Below are positions 41,539-53,400 of a stretch of 64,000 bases of DNA, piece after piece (positions within the stretch are counted from its first letter, which is position 1; every line of letters begins with the position of its first letter). This DNA comes from Odontesthes bonariensis (lineage: Eukaryota; Chordata; Actinopteri; Atheriniformes; Atherinopsidae): the NCBI RefSeq assembly GCF_027942865.1, contig NC_134509.1, positions 29,830,197 to 29,894,196 of the forward strand. The letters are read 5' to 3'. Below the pieces are notes generated by a model. The model was not told where the DNA came from, searched no databases, and saw nothing but the letters and a program-made list of their open reading frames with translations. A program made the position numbers and the translations under genes.

Positions 41539-44347
41539 AGTTCTGGACGATTGTGAGGAGAATCAAAGGCTACTCCAGAAACTTCCTGACTGGGCAACAG
41601 CTCGATGGAATCGACTTGTCACCATGGATTTGGATGACGACAAGCCATACCCAAGTTTTGAAGCGTTCTCAAACTTCTTAGCCAAGGAGGCACGCATTGC
41701 CTGCAACCCGGTTTCCTCGCTTCATGCTTTGAAGAAGATAGACGAGAAACCAGGCACAGAAGTGAAACGCATCAAAGCCAGAACCCTAGTGACAACAACA
41801 AAGGTTTCTCAAGGGAAAGGTTACCCTTCTAAAGATTCAGGTGAATCAGCAGGCTCGACAGTTAATCCAGCTGCTGCTCAAACAAGGAAGCACATAAAAT
41901 GCATATGCTGTCAAGAGAACCACTTCATTTACAAATGTGAAAAATTTGCTGCTCTGACTCTTGAAGAGAAAAAAGCGTTTGTGAAAACCAAAAACATGTG
42001 TTTCGCTTGCTTGAGAGTTGGTCATATGGCAAAGGATTGTCGAAAAAGGGCTACTTGCAATGTTTGTAGAAAGAGCCATCCAACTCCGCTTCATGACGAA
42101 CAGAGAGACAATACCTCTACTGCTTCGTGTAGTATGAACATGACCAATGCTGACCGCACTTCAATGATAGTCCCGGTGTGGCTGTCTAGTGCTGTCAAGA
42201 ATAGCCCAGAGATCTTGGTGTATGCTCTGTTAGATACACAAAGTAGCAATACATTCGTTAATGAAGAGGTGTGTGAAAAACTTAAGGCACACACTGAACC
42301 TGTTAAACTCAAGTTGTCAACAATGACTAACAGGTCAATAGTGAATTGTCACAGAGCCAGTGGGTTAAAGGTCAGAGGATACAGTTCCGAAGAAAGCATT
42401 GAGCTATCGCCAGCTTACACTCGAGAAGATATCCCATTGGAGAAGACCAGCATTCCAACTCGGGAAACAGCCAAAGGATGGACACACCTGCTTAGCATAG
42501 CTGACGAGATGCCAGACTTGCTAGACTGTCCTGCTGGACTGCTTATAGGCTACGACTGTGTCAGAGCTCTAAAACCGAAAGAAGTCGTAGCCAGAGCCGA
42601 GCATGAGCCATATGCAGTGAAAACAGACCTCGGGTGGAGCGTAGTTGGTGCCAAAACGCCTACTACTGGTGAAGGAACAAATGCTGGATTCTGCTATCGC
42701 AACTCTGTAAAGGAAATTCCACCTATTACACCTGCATGTGTGATTAAGGCTCTTGAGAGAGATTTTCAGGATACAAACCCCACAGATGGAATGATCTCTC
42801 AAGAAGATATTCAGTTCCTACAAATTCAGAATGAGGGAATTCATCACAATGACAATGGTCATCTGGAGATGCCTCTGCCTTTTAGAGAGCGCCCCCAGCT
42901 GCCTAACAACAAACATCTTGCCACAGTTAGGCTGAAACATCTGAAAGTGAAGATAGACAAAAATTCCAAATACAAGGAGGACTATGTTCAGTTCATGGTC
43001 AATGTTTTCAAAGATGGTGATGCAGAGGAAGTGCATGCAACACCAAAGGACGGGAACATCTGGTACATCCCACACCATGGGGTGTACCACCCGCGAAAGC
43101 CAGAGAATTTAAGAGTTGTCTTCGACTGTTCTGCCAAATACCAAGGTACCTCGTTGAATGACCACCTCCTCACAGGACCTGATTTAACTAACACCTTGAC
43201 TGGAGTGCTGTGTCGGTTCCGACAGTATCCAATTGCGATCAACTGCGACGTGGAGAAAATGTTCCACCGCTTTCATGTCACTCCAGAAGATCGTAATTTC
43301 ATGAGGTTCCTGTGGTGGGAGAATGGGAACACAATGACTGAACCCAAAGAATACCGCACGAGGGTGCACATATTTGGAGCGGCATCATCGCCAGGATGCG
43401 CAAATTACGGCATGAAATACCTCGCCACCAAGTATGAGAGTGAGTACCCCATGGCAGCAAGCTTCATCCGGGGAAACTTTTATGTGGATGATGGTCTTGT
43501 CAGTTTGGATACCATTCAAAAGGCCAAGCAACTTGTCCATGAAGCAAGAGAAGTCTGTCAGAAGGGACAACTGCGACTGCACAAGTTTGTTTGCAATAAC
43601 AGAGCTGTCTTGGAGAGCATTCCAGAGAGTGAGCGTGCTGTAAAAGTCAAGGACGTGGACTTAAACTACACAGAGCTACCAGCCCAGAGAGTGCTTGGAG
43701 TGAAATGGAACATAGAATTGGATGTCTTCTCATTCAATGTAGTCCAACAAGAAAGAACCGCCACTCGACGAGGTATCTTATCCACAGTCGCTAGCATATA
43801 TGCTCCGCTAGGATTTATGGCCCCCTACATCTTGACTGGGAAAAGAATCTTGCAAGAAATGTGCAAGCGAGGTGTAGGCTGGGATGAGCCTGTCCCACTA
43901 GAACTAAGGCCAAAGTGGGAGACATGGCTCAATGACCTGAACAATCTTCAAACCACTCAAATACCAAGGTGCTTTGTTCCCAACAATCTAGGCACGATCC
44001 AGAAGATTGAGCTGCATCAGTTTTCCGATGCCAGTAACGATGGCTATGGGCAGTGCTCGTATATTAGGATCGTAGCTGAAGAACAAGTGCATTGCACTTT
44101 AGTCATGGCCAAGGCTAGGGTAGCACCCATGAAGATTGTCAGTGTCCCACGACTGGAGCTAACCGCTGCCACAATCTCTGCAGCCGTAAGCAAGATCCTC
44201 AGAGAAGAGCTCGGCTTGAAAGTCGATGCTGAGTACTTTTGGACGGATTCACAAGTGGTACTGGGATACCTAAAAAATGATGCCCGGCGTTTTCATGTTT
44301 TTGTTGCTAATCGGATCCAAAAAAATCAGAGACACTACGGACCCTAA
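41486..44347 (+). pseudogene. Gag end, protease and reverse transcriptase/RNase H of the BEL/Pao element
   Basis: 953 open codons. Gag C-terminus ARWNRLVTMDL, then zinc knuckles CICCQENHFIYKC, CFACLRVGHMAKDC and CNVCRKSHPTPLH. Aspartic protease: YALLDTQSSNTFVNEEV. RT: LRVVFDCSAKYQGTSLNDHL, INCDVEKMFHRFHV and NFYVDDGLVS (YVDD intact). RNase H: HQFSDASNDGYGQCSYI, ARVAPMKIVSVPRLELTAA and FWTDSQVVLGYLKND. It ends at 44345-44347. The integrase frame begins in a different register at about 44277, so one frameshift separates them. Confidence 0.88.
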
Positions 44348-46055
44348 TCAATGGTTTTACATTGAAACAAGTCAAAACCCGGCAGATCATGCATCTAGAG
44401 GACTCAAGGTGGCAGATCTAATGGCATCAGATTGGCTAAGAGGACCCAAGTTCTTATGGGAACAGGAAATTGCGACTAACCCAACAACTCCAGAGCTTCT
44501 CATAGGTGACCCTGAGGTCAAAGTACTGAAAACTGATATTGTGGAAGATGACCTCCTGAAAAGGTTGGCAAGATTTTCAGACTGGGTCACATGCCTCAAC
44601 GTCATTGCTCGCATTCAGAGGCTGGTTCATAGAGACATATCTGGGCCTGTTACTGTGGAAGAGCGAAAGAAAGCAGCTCTCGTGCTGATCAAGGCGGCAC
44701 AAAAGGAAGCATTTGGAGAAGAGCTCAAACTGCTTAGCCAATCACAAAAACTTAGGAAAAATCACAAAATGTATGAGCTTGACCCATTTCTTAAGAACGG
44801 AGTGCTCAGAGTTGGTGGCAGGTTAAGAAGGTCATCAGCGTCGCTAGAGTTCAAACATCCTATAATACTCCCAAAAGAAGGCATTGTAACGCAACTGATA
44901 CTTGACCATTGCCACAAAAGAACACAGCACCAAAGCCGAGGGCAAACACTGAACAATCTCAGAGCCAATGGATACTGGATTATGGGTGCTAGTAAAGTGG
45001 TGGCCAAGCACATCAAGAGTTGCGTGACATGTAGGAGGGTGCGGGGTCGAACTGAAGAACAGCGCATGGCTGACTTACCTGTTGACCGAATAGAGCCATC
45101 TCCTCCTTTCTCATATACAGGCATCGACTGTTTTGGCCCTTTCTACACAAAACAAGGTAGAAAAGAGTACAAGAGATACGGACTGTTGTTAACATGCTTA
45201 AGCTCACGGGCCATCCATATCGAGATGCTTGAGGACCTGACAACCGATGCATTTCTTAATGCATTAAGATGCTTCATTGCAATAAGAGGAACAGTCAGAC
45301 AAATCAGATCTGACCAAGGTACGAATTTCATAGGAGCAAAGAATGAGTTGGGAAAGGGCTTGATGGAACTTGACAAGGAAAGAATCGCGACCTATCTCGC
45401 AAGAAAAGAATGTGACTTTCTTATGAATGTTCCCGAAGCCAGTCATATGGGAGGCATATGGGAGCGTCAGATACGGACGACCAGGAGAGTGATGAGCACT
45501 GTGCTTGCTCAGGCTAAAGGACGACTGGATGACTCCTCATTAAGGACGTTCTTCTACGAGGCCATGTCTATAGTCAACAGTCGCCCACTGACAACAAACA
45601 CCCTCGCTGATCCCAAAAGTGCTGAACCCTTGACACCCAATCACTTGCTTACGATGAAGCCTACGATGCCCCTTCCACCTCCTGGAAAGTTCGTTCAAGA
45701 AGATCTGTATGCAAGAAAAAGATGGCGCAAAGTGCAGTATCTCTCAGAACAGTTCTGGAGCAGGTGGCGCCGAGAATACTTAACCAACATCAACCTTCGT
45801 CAGCAGTGGCATACAACCAGACGAAACGTACAGGTTGGAGATGTAGTCATTGTTAAGGATGAAAACACTCCCAGAAATGAGTGGCCACTAGCTAAAGTTT
45901 TTGAGGCACATGAAGATGATGGTCTTGTGCGAAAGGTGAAAATACAAGTAGGCCAAAATAAGTTAGGACCAAAGGGTGAGCGCTTAACACAACCTTCATT
46001 TCTCGAGCGTCCAGTACAGAAATTAGTTGTGTTAGTTGAGCATTATTCAAAATAG
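44277..46055 (+). pseudogene. Integrase and C-terminal domain of the BEL/Pao element
   Basis: Reads NPADHASRGLKVADLMASDW, then ILPKEGIVTQLILDHCHKRT and ANGYWIMGASKVV. The zinc domain is HCHKRTQH plus CVTCRRVRG. Catalytic residues: YTGIDCFGPFYTK (Asp), IRSDQGTNFIGA (Asp) and PEASHMGGIWERQIR (Glu). The end carries FWSRWRREYLTNINLRQQWH and VGDVVIVKDENTPRNEWPL, the DUF5641-type domain of BEL/Pao. It stops at 46053-46055, 150 bp before the 3' LTR. Confidence 0.88.
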
Positions 46056-46208
46056 CTCAACATTAACATAAAAATGAAAAGAGTCAGTCATCTAAACAGA
46101 CATTGATGGAAATTATGGGTAAAGTTTAAGTTTCAAGTTATTAGAAAATTACAAGTTTTATTTCTTTGAATATGGTGAAAGTAAACCTTTTTGTAATTTT
46201 GGTGGCAG

Positions 46209-46512
46209 TGTAGCGAATGCTGAAACAAGCATTTTTTCTGTGTAAATTTATTTATTTTTTCTTGTAATATCCATTTGATATTTTGTATATTTTGATTTTA
46301 TGTGCATACCTTTTGAAAAATTGTTTAATTGGTAACGTCACTTGACTACGTCGGCTGTCACGTGATAACACCTGATTCACGCTCAGGCGATTGCGCAAGC
46401 GGCATATGTAAAGGAAAAAGAAAGGAAAAAGGACTGTAATATGGACTTCTAGCAACTCTAAACCTTCTGATTGTAAAGGCACACGGTATGACAATCGAAA
46501 GAAATATTCTTG

Positions 46513-46559
<47 letters not shown>

Positions 46560-46750
46560 ATGTTTTTTCCGAGCAATAATAGTTGGTATTTCACTAATGT
46601 ATATTTTCCACCGTGGAAATCTTGTTGTATTTCAGTGTTCACGGTGGTCTTGGACGATTGTCAGAAAATGTATGAAATAAAAGGCGTTTAAACCATCAGT
46701 CGGAGCGTTGCGCTTCATCCATCAGGGAGAAAAAGTTTGGAGCAGCTATA
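46209..46750 (+). mobile_element. 3' LTR of the BEL/Pao element (542 bp)
   Basis: Follows 'ttttggtggcag'. Begins TGTAGCGAATGC and ends GCAGCTATA. It lacks the 'ggaaacaggtgag'-type segment of the 5' LTR (near 38084-38104) and carries a longer GT tract (46516-46553). Confidence 0.88.
46516..46553. repeat. (GT)n microsatellite in the 3' LTR
   Basis: About 19 GT units, compared with about 7 at the same place in the 5' LTR (38239-38254). Confidence 0.92.
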
Positions 46751-46755
46751 ATGAT

Positions 46756-47471
46756 GCTCAATGTGTTCTCAATGGGAGACCGATCTTGACTTCAGGCTGG
46801 CCAGTCAAGCACACACAGTCCGTGTCTGTGAAGCCACACTGTTGAAAGCCATCCAGAATGAGGCCTGGTATTGTCCTTTTGAAAAAAAACTATGCACTTC
46901 TCAGGAAAAGAGGTTGCCTCCATGGCAGCATATGTTTTTCGTCTCAAGCGTATAGACACCACGCCACCACCATACAATCACAGATGCTGGCTCTTGGACA
47001 TTTCTTTAATTACAGCCTGGATGATCTTTCTCATCTTTGGCACATATAATCAGAAGTTTGAACTAAAATAAGATGAAACGCAAACTAATCTGATCACAGA
47101 TCATATGCTTGTATGCAGAGGACCTGGTGTGACTGTGCAGATTGATAAATGGCTTCATCCTTGCATCAGACAGTGTTGGGTTCTATTTCTAGATGGAATG
47201 TGGAATGTGTTGACGGAAAATAGTTTTCTCCTGCGGTGTCACCTGAGAGCAGGAAGGTCCCGAGGGTTAAGCTGTGGTTTCTGTCCTTAGCCTTTATTCA
47301 CTGAGATTTACAGACTCCCTAAATCACTCCACAATAATATGCACTTAAGATGTTGATTGACCAAAGTTCTTTGAAATCTTGCATTGATAAGTCATTTTCA
47401 AACATATTTATGATGCTTTGACAGAATTTTGCACAAAATGGTGAGCAAAAGACTTCTTCTCATTACATAGC
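46756..47471. other. Intergenic stretch, no gene recognised
   Basis: Host or old repeat DNA between the BEL element and ART-C. Short frames at 46761-47049 have no domain. The signal exon of ART-C could lie here but I cannot identify it. Confidence 0.4.
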
Positions 47472-48788
47472 TTTACCCATGATCTCATATTTGACCACAG
47501 TGACAACATGTTTGATGACTGCACATCTAAAGTTACAGTTGTGACTGAGGCTGTAAGACAGAAATGAGGCACCTGCAGTACAAAATTCAGCCAGACCTCG
47601 AGCAATTCAGAGCAAAGCCTGAGAGAATTAACTACACTAAAGTACATGGAGAGACGTCATTCATTTGCTCTATACCTGCACACAAATATGAAACTTGAAT
47701 CAGTCCACCAGAACTTTGAGCCAGCAGAAAGAACAATAAAACAAAAGGGAACTTTTGAGCCCCACTCCCTTTACTCTTCCCTAAGCCAAGCAATTCAGAT
47801 TCTGAAACAGTCAGGTGACACGTATGAGAACAATTTACAGGACACAAGCAGTATTACAACCAAGCATCACTACCAATCAGATTAGGTTCAGCACCTTCAT
47901 TTTAGGCTCTGATATGTGGAATTTAACAAGAAATTGTCACGTGGTGGTGGGTTGGCAGTACACGGATGCGGACTCAAAAGATGTAAAAAGAAAAACTGGG
48001 TGTATTTACAAAAACAAAGTTAAACAAAAGACGCGACTGAGCCGGATGCCAAAAAAAATAAACTGTGGGACAAAATACATGAACATGACATTTCCTCAAG
48101 GAAACAAAAGACTTGGCATGATATTGAAAAACCCTTAACTTTGGTATGTGGTGTCTTGGCATGAGGGGTGAAAATCAGGGAAAGGATTTCTCAACATGAC
48201 AGGGGAGCCTGGGAACTAAATAGTGAACTGGGTGATTGTGAATGAGTGCAGCTGGGGACAATGAACAGGTGATGTGAGTGAACTAATGAGCAAACAGAAA
48301 CTGTGGGGAAGACAATGGCAAAACTAAATACAAGACATAAACTCATAAGCCAAGACATGGCAATCTAAAACATAAAACTAAAAACATGGGGAAAACCCCA
48401 TGGACGTGACAGAAATGTGTCATGTTTTGAAATATATACATGTTTTGGTGCTAAAATAACACAATTCTCTGCCCTAAAACAAAAAAAAAAGCAAGTACTG
48501 ATTCCTCCCTATGAAGTCTTTAAAGTCACTCACATCTGGAAAGTAACAAGTGCATGTGAAGTCACCTACAAACTTAAAAGCAACCTGAACTGTGTTCATG
48601 ACAGAGAGAGCAACCAGCTGCGTCCAATATCTGCACTACCAGTGGAGGGATCTTGGTTCATTTTTACAATTATTTGCTCTATAATTATCTTTCTTTTGCT
48701 GCCATTTGTTATTTTGAAAGTGTACTATAAAATGAATCCAGTTAATAAAGTTTCATCTTTGCATAACAGTGCAGCAATCATACTGTAG
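47472..48788 (+). pseudogene. Ecto-ADP-ribosyltransferase pseudogene on the plus strand (ART-C), split by a solo LTR
   Basis: A diverged ART opposite in strand to the main cluster. Readable blocks in order: FDHSDNMFDDCTSKV (compare SIDDMFDGC), a stop, HSFALYLHTNMKLESVHQNF, HSLYSSLSQAIQIL, a frame change, and IRFSTFILGSDMWNLTRN. The LTR follows (47935-48411), then SCFEIYTCFGAKITQFSAL, KKKQVLIPPYEVFKVTH and CEVTYKLKSNLNC. The end is a hydrophobic C-terminal segment (WFIFTIICSIIIFLLLPFVI) and a stop at 48786-48788. The ExE site reads K-K-Q, again Gln in place of the catalytic Glu as in the B copies. Several stops and shifts plus the LTR make it a pseudogene. The C-terminal transmembrane segment suggests its ancestor was membrane-anchored. 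Confidence 0.82.
47935..48411 (-). mobile_element. Solo LTR (477 bp) in ART-C, 5-bp TSD GAAAT
   Basis: Begins TGTCACGTGG and ends ACGTGACA, flanked by GAAAT at 47930-47934 and 48412-48416. The ART reading is continuous across the target site (NLTRN joined to VSCFE). It is related to 53740-54180 in the opposite orientation: shared 'gtcccacag', 'catccggctcag' and 'gagtccgcatccgtg' on opposite strands. This places it in minus orientation. Confidence 0.9.
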
Positions 48789-49403
48789 CATGTACTGGCC
48801 TGGAATGTTACTGATGATGCTATCAAAGGAAAAAAAAGAAAATCGAAAATGTTGTTAATATTTCTATTTCTAGTATATGCTTTTAGAAAATCTTCAGAAT
48901 TTCAATTTAGCTGCAGTTGTTGCTAAAGTTGCCATTTCCCATATGTGTTGCAATAAACAACACACAATCGGAATACATTACTGTTTCTCTAAATTGTAAT
49001 AACCTTTGACATGTGAAATGATTTAATAAAATAACAACTTCTTATAGATTTAGTAAGAGCTGTGGAGGTAAGCTAACAGTTCCTTTTACACTTCAGCTTT
49101 CTTTTCTCTTTATCATGTGTGTTTATTAGCCTTGACGTCACAGTGTGACCATGACTGTGTGTGTCTGCGTGTTGGTGGTATGCACACGTCCAGCTGCCCT
49201 GTTGTGAAAGGTCTCATGCACAAACATACCAGACAACATGAGAGTACACCTACTTTCATTGTTCTTAATGTCCAGCTAATTATGAGATGTTTGTTCACAT
49301 GAGATTAGAAAAATAGTGAAAAAGACTCACTGCTCTGGCAGAAAAATGAGATCGGTTATCAGAGTTCTGTCTAACAGTGTGTGTGTTCCAAGTACAAAAG
49401 TAA
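48789..49403. other. 3' flank of ART-C, no gene recognised
   Basis: AT-rich, with AATAAA-type signals near 48952 and 49025 that could have served ART-C. No other gene is supported. Confidence 0.45.
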
Positions 49404-49788
49404 GGCTGCGGCTACACGAAAACGTTTTTCACTGTAAACGATACTTTTTCTTATCGTTTCGCTGTCGCGGCCACATGGAGCCGGCGTTCCCACTACCCCA
49501 AAACGATAGTTTTTGAGAACGGGTTCCAGAGTGGGAAAGTTTGAAAACGAGGTTGTTTCGTTTCCATTGTTACAGCGAAAACGTTTTTGCGTCAGTCAAA
49601 CTGTGAGACTTCTCTATTGTCTCACAGCGTGGCGTGACACAGTGGCGTGTGTACTGCATCGTTTCATCGTTTTCATCCGTTTTCGTCTGGACCTGAGTCT
49701 TTACAGCAGCGTTGCCGTGTGGTTGCAAGAATTTTCGTACCCGTTTTAAAAAAAAAAAAACTCGTTTCGTTTCCGTGTAGCCGTAGCC
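49404..49788. mobile_element. MITE (385 bp), TSD TAA
   Basis: Inverted ends GGCTGCGGCTACACGAAAACG and CGTTTCCGTGTAGCCGTAGCC (with mismatches), flanked by TAA at 49401-49403 and 49789-49791. Many 'aaacg/cgttt' subterminal repeats. Harbinger-like by target site; no coding capacity. Confidence 0.78.
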
Positions 49789-50287
49789 TAAGACAACAGC
49801 ACTCCAAATATCCGGATGCGTCGACAAAAAAGTTCATATTTCTAGTCAGAATGGATTGACTGTATCCCTATTTTGGGTTCAGGAGGGAAGCACCCTCTCT
49901 ACCTTCAAGATTAGGTTTAAAGTATTAGGTTTAACAATAAGTTTATAAAGCTTACTGTTGAGGCCAGCTCAGTTGACTCCGAGCCTTTCCTTTAGACCTG
50001 CTGCGGCAGGCCTAGACTGCTGAGGTACGGAATGACATTAGTCTCTAAAATAATTACTAGAAATATGCAGAGAAATTTATGAGAGAATAATTGTGGATAA
50101 AAAGAACATGTGGAAATGTAAAAACAAACAAGTAACTAAATAAAGAATTGTGGGAATGGTTTTATTATGAATGCGTTTATTATGTAATCAGTTGATTTAT
50201 ATCACTCTATATTTCCTTATTTTTCCATATTGCTTTTGCTTTTTCTCTATTGTTTTTGTCTCGGTTATTTCTCAGTTGCTAAAACTA
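49789..50287. other. Intergenic stretch, no gene recognised
   Basis: A segment near 49960-50030 ('tttagacctgctgcggcagg', 'cctagactgctgagg') looks repeat-derived but I do not assign it. No gene seen. Confidence 0.4.
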
Positions 50288-51202
50288 CAGTGGAAACCGC
50301 TTATAGTGGTCACGGATATAGTAATCAACCGCTTATATGGATCAAAAGGCTTGGGACGGAATCATTTCTATACAAATGCTGTTTAAATAATTCGTTTATA
50401 GTGATCAAGAAATCCGCTTATAATGTTCATTTTTGGCCATTTTATGAATGTAAACATGTGCAAAAATAATTTTAAAACTACGTGTAGCTATTTTATTTTT
50501 TACTCCCTTTAATCCTTTCTGGACGTCTGCTTCTGCCTCGCTAGCTAACGTAACGAGTTGACACCGGGCAGCAAGCGCGCGAATCATGGCTGGAAAAAGG
50601 AAGTCATGGAGGAGCATGTGTCCGAGGATGGGTGCTGGAGAGCGGATTGAATGCGCGTGTGACCACTGGAAGCTCCAGGCTGGTTCTTGTAAGATGGGAG
50701 GCCGGTGTTCATTCGATTTCTCCTACTTGTCGAGAATTGCTACTTTGTGGTTTTACGCATGCGCCAAGCCGATTTTCTAAGTTTCGTTTTCACGCCAAGT
50801 ACTGTAGCACAAATCGACAGAACACCGGCACGGAGGAGCATGGATCCGAGCAGGGGTGCTGAAAGGCGGATTGAATTCAAACTTTATTGTCTGACTTGTA
50901 AGACGGCGGCACAGCAGAGAATAAGTTACGTACTGTATTTGAGTTAGCCTACAGTATGTCTGCGCACTGCGCAGTACTGTAATTAAACTTGCATGATAAT
51001 AAAATTCAGTAAATGCTGAAGCTATCCGTTTCATTTCATTTTTCTCATTGAAAAACGATACAAATGGCATTTAGATGATATTCTCCATAAAAAAATAAGT
51101 GAAATACCTGTACTGTAATACAACTTCGGTTATAGTAATCAACCGGTTATAGTGTTCAAATTGGCTCTGGACCAACGTGATCACTATAAGCGGTTTCCAC
51201 TG
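50288..51202. mobile_element. Tigger/pogo element, non-autonomous (915 bp), TSD TA
   Basis: Inverted ends CAGTGGAAACCGCTTATAGT...ACTATAAGCGGTTTCCACTG, flanked by TA at 50286-50287 and 51203-51204. Near 50586 the plus strand reads MAGKRKSW after 'cgcgcgaatc', the same transposase start seen inverted in the element at 8071. The remainder of the transposase is lost. Confidence 0.86.
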
Positions 51203-51429
51203 TATTACCATTTCTGTGCTTTTAGTTTGGTCTTTTGTGCGTTTGCCATTTAGTGACTGTGTTGCATCTTATCGTCCATGCAACTGAGTTCTTGTCAAAG
51301 GAGGTAAGGATTTAGGTTATTGTACCTTGCGCAGGAATAGTCTAGTGGTTAGCTTAATTGACTTGTAGGCTTAAGATTGATAGTCAAAGACTAAAAACAA
51401 AAGCAATCTGGTGAAGGGAGAAGCCAATT

Positions 51430-51680
51430 GAGAAATAACAAACCTACCCCAACCGCCATCGAGCAAAATTATTTCACACCCTGTAGGCTACAGGTCGCCA
51501 GTCCATCACAGGGTTATCCTTACTTCGGCGTTTATGAACTGTGGGAAGAAGCCAGTATCTGGAGAAGCCCACAAATGCACGAGTAGAACAAACTCCACAC
51601 AGAGAGGCCGTAGCTGACATTCAAACCAGGAAGCTCTTTGCTGTGAGGCAACAGTGCTCACCACTCCACCACCACACCAC
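51430..51680. repeat. Old teleost interspersed repeat, second piece
   Basis: Contains 'ggtcgccagtccatcacagg', 'caaactccacacagagagg' and 'gctgtgaggcaacagtgctc', the same family as 2811-3003 and 62532-62700. Confidence 0.6.
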
Positions 51681-51685
51681 TCTGA

Positions 51686-52374
51686 GGCTACGTGCCCACG
51701 ACAACGCTCTGAAGCATAAACGCAGATGTCCGTTTTTTTCCTCCACAATTTATCTGCGTTCTCACGAGCGTCTTGGGGTGGATATCTGTCTACCCATGGG
51801 AACAGGGAAAACGTATAAAACTCATAAAACTCGCAGTTTGCCAATGTAGTATGCACGCCTCAGACGTAGGTGGCAGTAGCAACAATACCTTTGGTATTGT
51901 TATATGAGTTATATTGTTATATATTAATAAATATGAGAAATGCCTGTTTTGTGGCTACTTCCTCCGCGTCAGTTAGAAGAAAATGGCGAAGCGCGGCAGC
52001 AACAACAGTACGCCTTCAAACTTTGTTTGGACAGATGATGAGGTCCAGTTGCTCCTGAACACGACACTGAACTACAAAGCCAGGAAGGCAGTGGATAATG
52101 TGGATTGGGAGAGTGTCCAAAATAAATATAGTGAGATATGGGAGTCGTTAATGGAGAACTACCCACTTAACGTGTGCAAAAAACGCACTTCTGCGTTTTG
52201 AACTGTTCCTACGGCGACGAGAGGTTGGATCGTTTTCAAGATCTCCACTCTGGAGGGCGTTTGCGTTTTCTCCGTTTTGAACTCCTAAAAACGCCGTCGC
52301 CGTGTGCAAGATAGGCACATCTGTCCAAATGTTCTGCGTTTATCTGTCGTTACCGTTGTCGTGGGCACGTAGCC
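51686..52374. mobile_element. DNA transposon remnant (689 bp) with TIR GGCTACGTGCCCACGACAACG
   Basis: Inverted ends GGCTACGTGCCCACGACAACG and its complement are exact over 15 or more bases. TGA lies on both sides (51683-51685, 52375-52377), a 3-bp target duplication. It holds a Myb/SANT-like open frame (next entry). A Harbinger-type assignment is likely. Confidence 0.75.
51983..52201 (+). pseudogene. Myb/SANT-like DNA-binding domain fragment
   Basis: ATG at 51983; MAKRGSNNSTPSNFVWTDDE, then VQLLLNTTLNYKARKA and DWESVQNKYSEIWESL, followed by out-of-register transposon sequence to a stop. W-T-D-D-E-V-x-L-L-L and the later W/Y residues fit the helix pattern of the Myb/SANT-like proteins of Harbinger transposons and their derivatives. 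Only the first part of the domain is present. Confidence 0.62.
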
Positions 52375-53195
52375 TGAAGCCCACTGCTCATTCAATAACA
52401 TCAAAATATCCTTATTCAAAAAATATATATTAAACTAAAATTTAGCACTGAAAAATAGAAATGCAAAGATTAACAAAAGAAAATTAATCAATGAATATAT
52501 GTATAGATAAATAAATGAATAAATAATAGGAGTAAAATGAAAATACATGCCTGAAGCTATACTAAACTTTGGGATAGATTTGGTGGTAAGGATGAAGCTG
52601 CTTGTACCTGTTTGTTTTTATTGCCTGTCACCGAAAGCCAAAAACAAAGCTGCTCTTGTGCTGGTTATATAAAGGGAAACCGAAATGCCAATTGATTGTG
52701 CCAATGTTTTTTCAACATTCCAAAACATCCCAGAATTTTTATGATACCATTTTCAACTATCAAATCTTTCTGTCTCTACACATTTAAAGAACAAAGGAAG
52801 AAATCTGCGCCCAATCGCTTAATTGGAAAACCTTTGAAAATTGATCCAAAATTAAAAGTTGAGGATGTTAGTGGGAAACAGCCGTTTGGTTTAATCTTGG
52901 ATTGTACTGCCTTATTTCTTACACTATTCATATACAGAATTACCAATGAATGGCGGAAAAAGTACGGTTTGTCTTCCTACAGTCAGGGACTGGCATACCT
53001 GCACAGTTTCAAATAATGTTGCATTTCCTGAACTGCAGGTCACTGCGAGTGTTATTTCTGCGTATCGGTTCTCCAACAGTGGTGGCTCCATGTGAGATGA
53101 TGCAGCACAACCTTTTCTTGTGCAAAGAATATACGTGTTGATCACATTTTCGAAGGACTTTGATATTCTTGTCTTATAAGAAAACAAATTAATGC
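52375..53195. other. Intergenic stretch, no gene recognised
   Basis: AT-rich. A frame at 52696-53016 includes KKSAPNRLIGKPLKIDPKLK but I recognise no family and see no supporting splice structure. Confidence 0.4.
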
Positions 53196-53197
53196 TG

Positions 53198-53400
53198 GCA
53201 GCCGTAGCTCAGGAAGTGTTGTGGTTGTATGCCAGTTATAAGGTTCATATTTCTATCCCAGGCTTTAGTCCACATGTCCTAACGCAAGATATTGAACCCT
53301 GTTTTTTCCTGACTCATTCAATGGATGTGTAAATGTGTGTTTGATAGGAATATTTTCTCAATGTATGTAATTTTCTTGTAGTGTAAAGTGCATTCAGACA
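53198..53400 (+). repeat. Degenerate teleost SINE-like repeat
   Basis: Starts 'ggcagccgtagctcagga', continues with 'aagatattgaaccc' and 'ggatgtgtaaatgtgtg', and ends 'gtgtaaagtgcattcaga'. This is the word order of a common fish repeat with a 'gtagctcag...caagacactgaaccc...gtaaagcgctttgag' pattern. It is heavily diverged. Confidence 0.55.

Larger units (their letters stand above)
37915..46750 (+). mobile_element. Complete BEL/Pao LTR retrotransposon (8.8 kb), 5-bp TSD ATGAT
   Basis: Both LTRs are present: 37915-38451 and 46209-46750. The flanking ATGAT lies at 37910-37914 and 46751-46755. The internal order is gag, zinc knuckles, aspartic protease, RT (YVDD), RNase H, integrase and a BEL-type C-terminal domain, as in the BEL/Pao superfamily. 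The LTRs differ by few substitutions, one 21-22-bp indel and a GT-repeat length change, so the insertion is fairly young. A nonsense codon and frame changes in gag and pol make it inactive as read. Confidence 0.9.

Noticed and set aside
52696-53016. 106-codon frame as a novel gene
   Set aside because: AT-rich, no recognisable domain, no start context or splice sites that I could support.
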